5,462 bases of DNA. Source: Candidatus Stahliibacteriota bacterium CG08_land_8_20_14_0_20_40_26. GTDB taxonomy: Bacteria; Hydrothermota; UBA3073. Numbering within the stretch: the stretch's first letter is position 1; each line of letters opens with the position of its first letter. The stretch lies in NCBI GenBank assembly GCA_002774315.1, contig PEYP01000126.1:1-5462 (forward strand), in the 5' to 3' direction. Under the pieces are notes generated by a model. The model was not told the DNA's origin. It saw only the letters and a list, made by a program, of their open reading frames with translations, and ran no database searches. This document shows, piece by piece, positions 1-5,462 of this stretch. The translations under genes and the position numbers were made by a program.

Positions 1-1
1 G

Positions 2-1471
2 GCGACCTGGGTGATTACATGGGAACAAATCAACCCCAACTGGCCAAGCCCAAACATGGACCGAATTTGGGAAATAATGAGAAAGCATAAAAGTGCAAAC
101 ATGAACGCTGTCTTATGGCAGGTGAGACAGAATGGAACTGCATACTATAATTCATCTTATGAACCGTGGGGGAAATATCTAAATTACATCAATCCGGGTT
201 ATGACCCTCTTGCCTGTGCAATTCAGGAAGCCCACGCACAGGGCATTGAACTTCATGCCTGGATGAATGTGTTTGAATGCAGAGGCGCAGTTTATGGAAC
301 TCCTGCCTACGAGCATCCCAAATGGATTTGTAGGGATGAAGATGGAAATCCTATGCCGTCTGACATTGCATCTCTTTCTCCCGGCCTTGCAGAGGTGCGA
401 CACTACCTCGTAAATGTTGCAATGGAAATTGTAAGAAATTACGATATAGATGGACTCCATCTGGATTATGTTCGTTGGGATGAGTATTTCAATCCCAAGC
501 GGACTAAAGAACTCGCAGAGCTTACAGCGGAAGGTATGACTCCAGAAGAAGAAATCCAGGAACTGATCGAAAATAAGAGTGGTCGATACTTATACGATAC
601 CCTTCATCCATACAGTGCTGGTGTGCCTGAAGGGTTCGAATCCTGGGAGGATTGGTGGCAGTGGTCAGTTACCGAATTTGTTCGAGTTTTACACGATTCC
701 ATACAGGCGGTAAAACCCTGGGTTCGCCTATCAGCAGCGGCTTTAGGAAAATATAACTGGAGTGGATGGCAGGCATATGGTAGAGTTTTTCAGGACGCAG
801 CACTTTGGTTTAATGAAGGCTATGTCGACCAACTAATGCCAATGCATTATCACTGGACTGAGCCGCAGGATTTCTATAATATGTTAAGTGGCGGTTATCA
901 GTGCTGGAGTCCTTATATTCAAGACGGAGTGGCGGATGGGCGATTATATACTGTTGGATTTGGTTCATATAAATTTGCTATTCAAGGTGTTTGGGAAAAT
1001 CATCCTGTAGTAGTGGAGGCTTGTCGAAGTATCTCCTGGGTAGACGGGTTTCAATTTTTCAGTTACAGATGGTGGGATGAGCATAATTATTGGAATGAAG
1101 CAGAAAAGACCTTTTTTAATCGTAAGACAAAGGTTAGAGCTACCAGGTTAATTGATAGTATACCGCCAGATCCACCAACTATAAGCCTAACAAAAATTGA
1201 TTCTTTGACCTATAAAATTACAGTCACGCCACCAGTTACAGCAACCTCAGATCATTGGTATGCAATTTACAGGTCAACAGATAATACCATTGATGTAGAT
1301 AATGATGGGATTATCAATATTCACTTTGGAGGTAGTCCTTTTACACATATTGAGAGTTTTGATAGTAAAAAGAATTACATTCGCACATATTTTTATGCTG
1401 CAACCCTCATTGATCGATATTGGAATGAGTCGGGGATTTCAAACATCCTCAAGATTGAGATAAAAGAATAA
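2..1471 (+). CDS. Family 10-type glycosyl hydrolase (GHL10/DUF187), 5'-partial
   Basis: This is a GHL10 glycosidase-like (beta/alpha)8-barrel protein, a family that includes E. coli DigH, which cleaves denuded peptidoglycan glycan strands. The frame is open to the window edge, and the residues before the GTG at 11 (A-T-W) continue the family's N-terminal 'RGVWxTW' strand. The true start and any signal peptide therefore lie upstream. Counting the GTG codon as residue 1, family landmarks in order are NMNAVLWQVR (30-39), SSYEPWGKYL (48-57), GYDPLACAIQEAH (63-75), ELHAWMN (80-86), the SPGLAEVR segment (123-130), the acidic strand YDIDGLHLDYVRW (144-156), and EGYVDQLMPMHYHW further on. From about residue 385 (PPDPP) a beta-rich C-terminal domain ends in DRYWNESGISN, a typical Fn3-like last strand. 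The stop at 1469 lies 24 bp before the acetyltransferase gene, suggesting co-transcription. The family is clear. The substrate is inferred, and could be another polysaccharide. Confidence 0.9.
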   Translation, partial: ATWVITWEQINPNWPSPNMDRIWEIMRKHKSANMNAVLWQVRQNGTAYYNSSYEPWGKYLNYINPGYDPLACAIQEAHAQGIELHAWMNVFECRGAVYGTPAYEHPKWICRDEDGNPMPSDIASLSPGLAEVRHYLVNVAMEIVRNYDIDGLHLDYVRWDEYFNPKRTKELAELTAEGMTPEEEIQELIENKSGRYLYDTLHPYSAGVPEGFESWEDWWQWSVTEFVRVLHDSIQAVKPWVRLSAAALGKYNWSGWQAYGRVFQDAALWFNEGYVDQLMPMHYHWTEPQDFYNMLSGGYQCWSPYIQDGVADGRLYTVGFGSYKFAIQGVWENHPVVVEACRSISWVDGFQFFSYRWWDEHNYWNEAEKTFFNRKTKVRATRLIDSIPPDPPTISLTKIDSLTYKITVTPPVTATSDHWYAIYRSTDNTIDVDNDGIINIHFGGSPFTHIESFDSKKNYIRTYFYAATLIDRYWNESGISNILKIEIKE

Positions 1472-1495
1472 GTATTAAGTTAATTTTATTTTGAA

Positions 1496-2635
1496 ATGAA
1501 TAAATCTGCTTCAGTAATTTCGGGTAGATTAGTCTCTCTGGATGTGTTCCGTGGAGTTACGATTGCAGGGATGATTTTAGTAAACAACCCCGGAAGTTGG
1601 GGCTATGTCTATGCAGCACTTGGACATGCTGAATGGCATGGCTGGACACCAACAGACTTAATTTTCCCTTTTTTTCTGTTTATTGTTGGTGTAGCAATAA
1701 ATCTCTCCTTGACAAAACGTCTTGTGGCAGGTGCATCACATCGGAGTATATTTTTAAAAATGTTAAGGCGATCTATTATACTCTTTGCACTTGGGCTCTT
1801 CCTTTCTTTCCTCGCGAGATGCATCGTTCCAAAATTTGATATTTCGCATATACGAATCCCTGGCGTTCTACAGCGCATTGCAATATGCTATTTTTTCAGT
1901 GCACTCATATTCATCAAAACTAACTGGAAGGGACGCGCTATTATTACCGTAACTCTCTTGGCTTTTTACTGGGTGATGATGAAACTTTATCCCGTGCCAG
2001 GATACGGTCCTGGTGTACTCACTCTTGATGGCAATCTATGCACATATATCGATAATTTACTTCTCAAGGGACATATGTACAAACCAAATTTTGACCCTGA
2101 GGGTATCTTCAGTACAATACCTGCTATAGCTACAACTCTATCTGGTGTCCTTGTTGGTGATTGGCTCTGTTCTCCCCAAAGCCGGCCTGAAAAGGTAGCC
2201 AGACTTTTTGTAGTTGGCAATTTTGCTATTTTAGCCGGTATTATAATGGACGCATGGCTACCGATAAACAAACAATTATGGACAAGTTCTTACACTGTAT
2301 TTACCTCGGGAATGGCAATGGTCTGTCTTGCAATGTGTTACTATTTAATTGATATAAAGGGTTACAAAAGATGGGTGTTGCCATTTACTGCGATAGGTAT
2401 GAATGCCATAGCAATGTTCGTTGGAAATGGACTTATGGTAAGGTTATTAAGCTTCTGGAAAATTACAGAACCAGATAGCTCACAATTAACTTCCCTCGCA
2501 TATGCCTATAAGCATTTTTTTGTACCTATAGCAGGTAACTTAAACGGTTCGCTTCTTTATGCTATCGTAATGGTATTGATATGGATAGGCATTGCCGCTA
2601 TATTATATCGAAAGAGAATATTCATCAAAATATAA
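1496..2635 (+). CDS. HGSNAT/NagX-family transmembrane N-acetyltransferase (DUF5009-like)
   Basis: This is a polytopic inner-membrane acyltransferase related to human heparan-alpha-glucosaminide N-acetyltransferase and bacterial NagX. HGSNAT passes an acetyl group from cytosolic acetyl-CoA to an amino sugar on the other side of the membrane. The N-terminal signature SLDVFRGVTIAGMILVNNPG (residues 14-33) is followed by GHAEWHGWTPTDLIFPFF (43-60). His44 aligns with the proposed catalytic histidine of human HGSNAT (HASWNGLT). Further signatures are RIPGVLQR (120-127) and DPEGIFSTIPA (200-210). By eye there are about 10-11 hydrophobic segments, and 379 aa is a normal bacterial length. The ATG directly precedes the conserved N-terminus, and no Shine-Dalgarno sequence is visible before it. 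It follows the glycosidase gene by 24 bp. The family is secure. The acceptor is unknown; an amino sugar from envelope glycans is plausible from context. Confidence 0.88.
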   Translation: MNKSASVISGRLVSLDVFRGVTIAGMILVNNPGSWGYVYAALGHAEWHGWTPTDLIFPFFLFIVGVAINLSLTKRLVAGASHRSIFLKMLRRSIILFALGLFLSFLARCIVPKFDISHIRIPGVLQRIAICYFFSALIFIKTNWKGRAIITVTLLAFYWVMMKLYPVPGYGPGVLTLDGNLCTYIDNLLLKGHMYKPNFDPEGIFSTIPAIATTLSGVLVGDWLCSPQSRPEKVARLFVVGNFAILAGIIMDAWLPINKQLWTSSYTVFTSGMAMVCLAMCYYLIDIKGYKRWVLPFTAIGMNAIAMFVGNGLMVRLLSFWKITEPDSSQLTSLAYAYKHFFVPIAGNLNGSLLYAIVMVLIWIGIAAILYRKRIFIKI

Positions 2636-2659
2636 ACCCTTGGCGAGGACAATCTGTGC

Positions 2660-2683
2660 GGAGTTAATCCGTGGAGTTAATCC
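2660..2683 (+). repeat. Tandem 11-bp direct repeat GGAGTTAATCC
   Basis: GGAGTTAATCC occurs exactly at 2660-2670 and 2673-2683, a 13-bp period with a GT spacer. The second copy runs straight into the inverted repeat that follows. Related words occur elsewhere in the window: GGAGTAATCCC at 3744-3754, overlapping the lipoprotein stop codon, and GTGCGGAGTAATG at 5442-5454. The flank GTGCGGAGT (2656-2664) is identical to 5442-5450. This looks like part of a dispersed intergenic repeat family; no function can be assigned. Confidence 0.6.
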
Positions 2684-2722
2684 CTGCCTACCGGTAGGTT
2701 TACCTATCGGTAGATAGGCAGG
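2683..2722 (+). repeat. 40-bp inverted repeat containing the CCTACCGGTAGG palindrome
   Basis: The outer arms CCTGCCTA (2683-2690) and TAGGCAGG (2715-2722) are perfect complements. Inside them CCGGTAGG (2691-2698) pairs with CCTATCGG (2703-2710) around a TTTA loop, with one G-U pair. The 16-bp stem is interrupted only by a four-base bulge (TAGA, 2711-2714). The left arm also contains the self-complementary 12-mer CCTACCGGTAGG (2687-2698). The element lies 48 bp after the acetyltransferase stop and 32 bp before the lipoprotein start. No T-run follows directly, so it is a poor intrinsic terminator. It more likely acts as a dispersed palindromic repeat, an RNA-stabilising hairpin or a protein-binding site. 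Confidence 0.75.
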
Positions 2723-2754
2723 CGTAAGAATTTTATATAAAAGGCAAAAAATTT

Positions 2755-3750
2755 ATGGTTGGAAAAGTTCATAAATTTCATTCGATCTATTTTTTTCTGC
2801 TTTTTGGTGCAGTTTCGTGTCTTTCTGGATGTTCAACTAAATTTTTTAAAAAGGGAGCACAATATATGCCCAATAAAGATGTCACCCGCACAACATTGTC
2901 TGCCCCAATGCCGTGGTTGGATGAACCGTCTTCACGATGGGAGAGAGATTTTAGTGGCTCACGACGCGATAGCCTCATCCCTGTACCTAAAGCCGATCTC
3001 GAAAAAGAGGGTATCGGGATAAAAACCCGCGTATACGATCTCTTTGATAGATGGAAATTAAATGATGACATCACAGGAAACCGTGGCACCTATTATGCAG
3101 ATATAACAGGTGAATGCAAAGGAATGATTGAGATTGATTTTGCCTTAACACCAGAAGAATGGCAATCTCCAGATAACCGGGTAAAATACTACAGAGCTGT
3201 GGACAAGCTTATCGACAAGATTGGTAACACGCTTCTGGCAGATTTTGGAGATAAATTGGAGGGGCAAGAAAAAGAATTCTTCTTGCTAGCACTTAAAACC
3301 CTTGCGTGGCAGGAAAGCAAATGGCAGCATTACCTGCGTTACAAGGATTGGTTTTTTGTCATCTTAAGCAGTGGTTCTTATAATAAACTTCATGACTGGG
3401 GCATCACCCAAATAGCTCGTTCTTCCTTTGACCCTGATATCTTACTAAACAAAGACTTCTTCAATAGTAAAGGCTGTTGTTCAATCTCTAGCAGTCTATA
3501 TTACGGATTTATGCAATATTATTTTTGTTACATGGAGGCGAGAGAGAATCCTGATAACAGTCCCAGTTTGTTCAATAAAATTGTAGGTGCCTACAACCGC
3601 TACTGTTCTGGTTACAGTTCCTGCTACTACGAGCTGGCAAAAGACGATAAAGCTTACCGAAACTATCAAATTCGAGCGATGGGGGGATTTAAAGATAATT
3701 TTATCTTAAAACCCTGGGAAAAGCTAATGAATTTGAAAAATGAGGAGTAA
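2755..3750 (+). CDS. Cysteine-rich lipoprotein with divergent lysozyme/SLT-like domain
   Basis: The start gives a lipoprotein signal: a basic N-terminus (K4, H6, K7), a hydrophobic core (residues 11-20) and the lipobox LSGC with lipidated Cys26. The mature protein should therefore be membrane-anchored outside the cytoplasm. Residues 27-180 match nothing I recognise. From about 175 the order of motifs resembles SLT/lysozyme-fold transglycosylases: LAWQESKW (183-190) with candidate catalytic Glu187, then DWGITQI (214-220) like the family G-x-x-Q motif, then GAYNRY (278-283) like the family AYN motif. If this holds, the protein cuts peptidoglycan glycan strands. Six cysteines lie in the mature part beyond the lipidated one (121, 241, 242, 258, 284, 290), suggesting disulfides. 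It sits between repeat-bearing gaps in the same orientation as its neighbours. The gene and lipoprotein signal are well supported; the enzymatic role is inference and it could be a non-catalytic homologue. Confidence 0.8.
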   Translation: MVGKVHKFHSIYFFLLFGAVSCLSGCSTKFFKKGAQYMPNKDVTRTTLSAPMPWLDEPSSRWERDFSGSRRDSLIPVPKADLEKEGIGIKTRVYDLFDRWKLNDDITGNRGTYYADITGECKGMIEIDFALTPEEWQSPDNRVKYYRAVDKLIDKIGNTLLADFGDKLEGQEKEFFLLALKTLAWQESKWQHYLRYKDWFFVILSSGSYNKLHDWGITQIARSSFDPDILLNKDFFNSKGCCSISSSLYYGFMQYYFCYMEARENPDNSPSLFNKIVGAYNRYCSGYSSCYYELAKDDKAYRNYQIRAMGGFKDNFILKPWEKLMNLKNEE

Positions 3751-3761
3751 TCCCAGAATAT
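3750..3761 (+). repeat. 12-bp direct repeat ATCCCAGAATAT, copy 1 (after lipoprotein gene)
   Basis: ATCCCAGAATAT begins on the last base of the lipoprotein gene's stop codon. The same 12 bases recur at 5342-5353, just after the symporter stop. The match continues as one variable base followed by CAT in both places. Two exact copies, each at the 3' edge of a gene, suggest a dispersed downstream element rather than chance. Nothing shows what it does. Confidence 0.5.
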
Positions 3762-3782
3762 ACATTGATTTTTGTGGGTATT

Positions 3783-3848
3783 GTAGGGCAGGGCTTCAGC
3801 CTTGCACAGAAATGCACCTTTTTTCGCAAACCTAAAGGTTTGCCCTAC
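3783..3848 (+). repeat. MITE/REP-like palindromic element with two internal hairpins
   Basis: The ends are an 8-bp perfect inverted repeat, GTAGGGCA (3783-3790) and TGCCCTAC (3841-3848). Inside are two hairpins: GCAGGGC-TTCA-GCCTTGC (3788-3805, one G-U pair) and GCAAACC-TAAA-GGTTTGC (3826-3843, perfect). The hairpins share bases with the outer arms, so the 66-bp element can fold either as one large stem or as two hairpins. It fills about half of the 136-bp gap between the lipoprotein and symporter genes. Its compact shape with terminal inverted repeats fits a non-coding mobile or REP-type repeat. No target-site duplication is evident, and neither hairpin is directly followed by a T-run as an intrinsic terminator would be. 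Confidence 0.65.
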
Positions 3849-3886
3849 GGAGTTCGCTACGATCATAATTTGGGTTAACTTTATCT

Positions 3887-5338
3887 ATGCAATTAGCTGG
3901 TATTGACATTGTAGTTCTAACACTCTATTTCTGTTTGATAGTTTTTATCGGCTATTGGACAGGCAGACAAGAGAAAGACACCGAAGACTTCTTCCTTGGT
4001 GGGAGAAGAATGCCTTGGGGAGCTGTCTGTCTTTCAACTATGGCAACCGAGATAAGTGTTCTGACCTTTATAGGGGTACCAGCAGATGCATTCAGAACTG
4101 ACTATGTTTACCTTCAATTTGCGTTTGGCTCTCTTATTGGTAGAATACTCATAGCGCTTCTTTTTATACCAGCCTTCTACAAGGGAAAAGTAACGACTAT
4201 CTATCAGTATTTATTTCAGAGATTTGGTGAGAGCACACGAGGTTCTGCAACAATATTCTTCTTCATAACAAGATTATTAGGTAGCGGTGTAAGATTACTT
4301 GCTGCATCAATGGTTGTATCCGTAGCTACGGGCTGGTCATTAGTTATTTCAATAATTTTGATGGCTTTTATCGCTATGATTTATGCAACCGTGGGTGGCA
4401 TAAAAGCTGTTATATGGACAGATGTTATGCAATTTATTGTGATGATGGGTGGTGCCCTTTTGACAGTAGGATTCCTTCTTTATAAGATTCCGGGTGGCTG
4501 GCATGGTATAACTGCAATGGCTGGTCCAATCGGTAAACTGAGAGTATTTGATCTTCACGCAGCTATCAGTAATCCAATGTGGCTTTTAGTTGGAATTGTT
4601 AATGGTTGTTTCCAGACATTTGCTGCACTTGGCACTGACCACGATTTGGCCCAAAGGATGCTAACCTGTAAGAACACAAGAGATAGTCAGAAGTCCATCG
4701 TCCTCACAGGTGTGCTGGATTTTCCCATAATCATAACTTTTCTTGTTATTGGAACATTGCTCTGGGTCTTCTATCAACACTTTCCAGCCGCTGCTTTACC
4801 CACAAATACTGACCATATTTTCCCATATTTTATAACTACTCAGCTACCAATAGGGATTCGCGGTCTCCTCATAGCGGGAGCTCTTGCAGCAGCTATGTCG
4901 AGTCTTGACTCGGCACTCGTTGCACTGTCATCGAGTGCAGTAGTAGATATCTACCAACCTCACTTCAAAAAACGTGCAACTGAAAAACACTATTTATTGG
5001 TTTCAAGGCTTTTTGTGGTATTTTTTTGTCTCGCACTTATAGGTGTAGCAATTGTATGTCGTGATATTAAGCAAATTCTATGGTTAAGCTTTAAAATTAG
5101 CGGATTTACTTATGGTTCGCTTTTAGGAGTATTTCTTTTGGCGACCATTACTAAACGTGGCTCTAATAAGGGAAATATAATAGCTATGATTTCTAGCGTT
5201 GTAGTTACCGTGATGCTATTCATATTACAGCCATACATCCATATTGCCTGGCCATGGTTAGTTGTCATTGGAACGATCTGGACCTTCTTTATCGGATTGC
5301 TCTTTGAACCTGAGAAGGGAAAGTCAGCAACCTCGTAG
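3887..5338 (+). CDS. Sodium:solute symporter, SSS (SLC5) family
   Basis: This inner-membrane carrier couples uptake of an organic solute to the sodium gradient. The N-terminus has a first membrane segment (about residues 6-25), then the family signature DFFLGGRRMPW (34-44) and ATEISVLTFIGVP (53-65), part of the unwound helix that helps form the sodium and substrate sites. The loop GTDHDLAQRM (249-258) matches the family G-T-D-Q-x-x-x-Q-R motif with His252 in place of the usual Gln. GALAAAMSSLDSALVALSS (331-349) is the later helix whose Ser338-Ser339 pair corresponds to sodium-site serines in characterised members. By eye it has about 13 membrane segments over 483 aa, a usual length, with no C-terminal kinase or other extension. 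No strong Shine-Dalgarno sequence precedes the ATG. The solute cannot be read from the sequence; an amino sugar or muropeptide-derived sugar fits the neighbouring genes. Confidence 0.93.
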   Translation: MQLAGIDIVVLTLYFCLIVFIGYWTGRQEKDTEDFFLGGRRMPWGAVCLSTMATEISVLTFIGVPADAFRTDYVYLQFAFGSLIGRILIALLFIPAFYKGKVTTIYQYLFQRFGESTRGSATIFFFITRLLGSGVRLLAASMVVSVATGWSLVISIILMAFIAMIYATVGGIKAVIWTDVMQFIVMMGGALLTVGFLLYKIPGGWHGITAMAGPIGKLRVFDLHAAISNPMWLLVGIVNGCFQTFAALGTDHDLAQRMLTCKNTRDSQKSIVLTGVLDFPIIITFLVIGTLLWVFYQHFPAAALPTNTDHIFPYFITTQLPIGIRGLLIAGALAAAMSSLDSALVALSSSAVVDIYQPHFKKRATEKHYLLVSRLFVVFFCLALIGVAIVCRDIKQILWLSFKISGFTYGSLLGVFLLATITKRGSNKGNIIAMISSVVVTVMLFILQPYIHIAWPWLVVIGTIWTFFIGLLFEPEKGKSATS

Positions 5339-5341
5339 ATT

Positions 5342-5353
5342 ATCCCAGAATAT
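5342..5353 (+). repeat. 12-bp direct repeat ATCCCAGAATAT, copy 2 (after symporter gene)
   Basis: This is an exact copy of the 12 bases at 3750-3761, starting three bases after the symporter stop codon at 5338. Its placement relative to the upstream gene mirrors that of the first copy. Confidence 0.5.
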
Positions 5354-5359
5354 TCATAA

Positions 5360-5462
5360 AACCACAGATGAACACAACAAAATTTCAAAATCCGAATTTC
5401 TAATTTCCAATGAAAATCCAAATGTCAAATAGATTCGGCAAGTGCGGAGTAATGAAATACTG
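5360..5462 (+). repeat. AT-rich non-coding tail with internal and dispersed repeats
   Basis: No coding sequence is supported downstream of the symporter. The stretch carries 'accacagatgaacac' (5361-5375), a word I recall from intergenic repeats in many environmental genomes. It also has an internal near-repeat, AAAATCCGAATTTC (5387-5400) and AAAATCCAAATGTC (5413-5426), 12 of 14 identical and 26 bp apart. GTGCGGAGT (5442-5450) is identical to 2656-2664. The element runs to the window edge, so its right boundary is not visible. Confidence 0.4.

Noticed and set aside
11..13. GTG as the true start of the glycosidase gene
   Set aside because: The frame stays open to the window edge, and the preceding codons A-T-W fit the family's first strand, so the gene is cut by the window.
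179..460. Minus-strand open frame opposite the glycosidase
   Set aside because: It lies within a strongly conserved coding region on the plus strand and its translation resembles no family; it is a shadow.
1609..2271. Minus- and plus-strand open frames inside the acetyltransferase gene
   Set aside because: They overlap a well-supported membrane protein gene in other frames and show no domain-like features.
2656..2722. CRISPR array
   Set aside because: The repeat units are only 11 bp with a 2-bp spacer and there are two copies, which is not a CRISPR arrangement.
2734..2741. TATATAAA as a -10 box for the lipoprotein gene
   Set aside because: No -35-like sequence lies at suitable spacing, and such words are common in AT-rich DNA.
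2759..3089. Overlapping open frames on both strands at the start of the lipoprotein gene
   Set aside because: The 2755 frame has a convincing lipoprotein signal and runs the full length; the others are shadows.
3788..3824. Hairpin plus T-run as an intrinsic terminator of the lipoprotein gene
   Set aside because: The T-run (3819-3824) begins about 13 bases after the hairpin rather than directly after it.
3783..3848. tRNA-like or small structured RNA gene
   Set aside because: The two-hairpin shape is superficially cloverleaf-like, but there is no anticodon-arm, T-arm or acceptor consensus.
3666..3866. Minus-strand 66-aa open frame over the end of the lipoprotein gene and the palindromic element
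   Set aside because: Half of it is repeat sequence and half is antisense to a real gene, with no recognisable protein features.
3840..3869. Possible sigma-70 promoter for the symporter (TTGCCC, 18-bp spacer, CATAAT)
   Set aside because: Both boxes are poor matches and the -35 candidate lies inside the palindromic element, so chance cannot be excluded.
5110..5421. Minus-strand 103-aa open frame over the symporter 3' end
   Set aside because: It is antisense to conserved symporter helices and extends into repeat sequence; it is a shadow.

Overview
The window looks like a piece of chromosome from a moderately AT-rich (about 40% GC by eye), Gram-negative-type bacterium. It is probably from an uncultivated or environmental lineage. 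The evidence is a lipoprotein signal with a classical lipobox, start sites with little or no Shine-Dalgarno sequence, and short gaps filled with dispersed palindromic and direct repeats. Repeats of this style, such as the CCTACCGGTAGG palindrome and the 'accacagatgaacac' element, remind me of Omnitrophota-like and similar environmental genomes. That impression is from memory and does not assign the taxon.

All four genes lie on the plus strand. (1) Positions 2-1471 hold a family-10-type glycosidase (GHL10/DUF187), cut at its 5' end by the window edge, with a C-terminal Fn3-like domain. (2) Positions 1496-2635, after a 24-bp gap, encode a polytopic membrane acetyltransferase of the HGSNAT/NagX (DUF5009) family. 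(3) Positions 2755-3750 encode a cysteine-rich lipoprotein with a divergent lysozyme/SLT-like C-terminal domain. (4) Positions 3887-5338 encode a sodium:solute symporter (SSS/SLC5 family). Genes 1 and 2 are close enough to share a transcript. Genes 2-3 and 3-4 are separated by repeat-containing gaps of 119 and 136 bp, and a fourth repeat-bearing stretch follows gene 4.

Taken together, the genes suggest scavenging or recycling of an envelope glycan containing amino sugars, most likely peptidoglycan. A lytic lipoprotein and a GHL10 glycosidase would release saccharides, a membrane enzyme would acetylate amino sugars across the membrane using cytosolic acetyl-CoA, and an Na+-coupled symporter would import the product. 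This is inference from family membership and adjacency; the sequence does not show the substrate. The least explained parts are the lipoprotein and the intergenic repeats. No gene-free stretch exceeds 136 bp.
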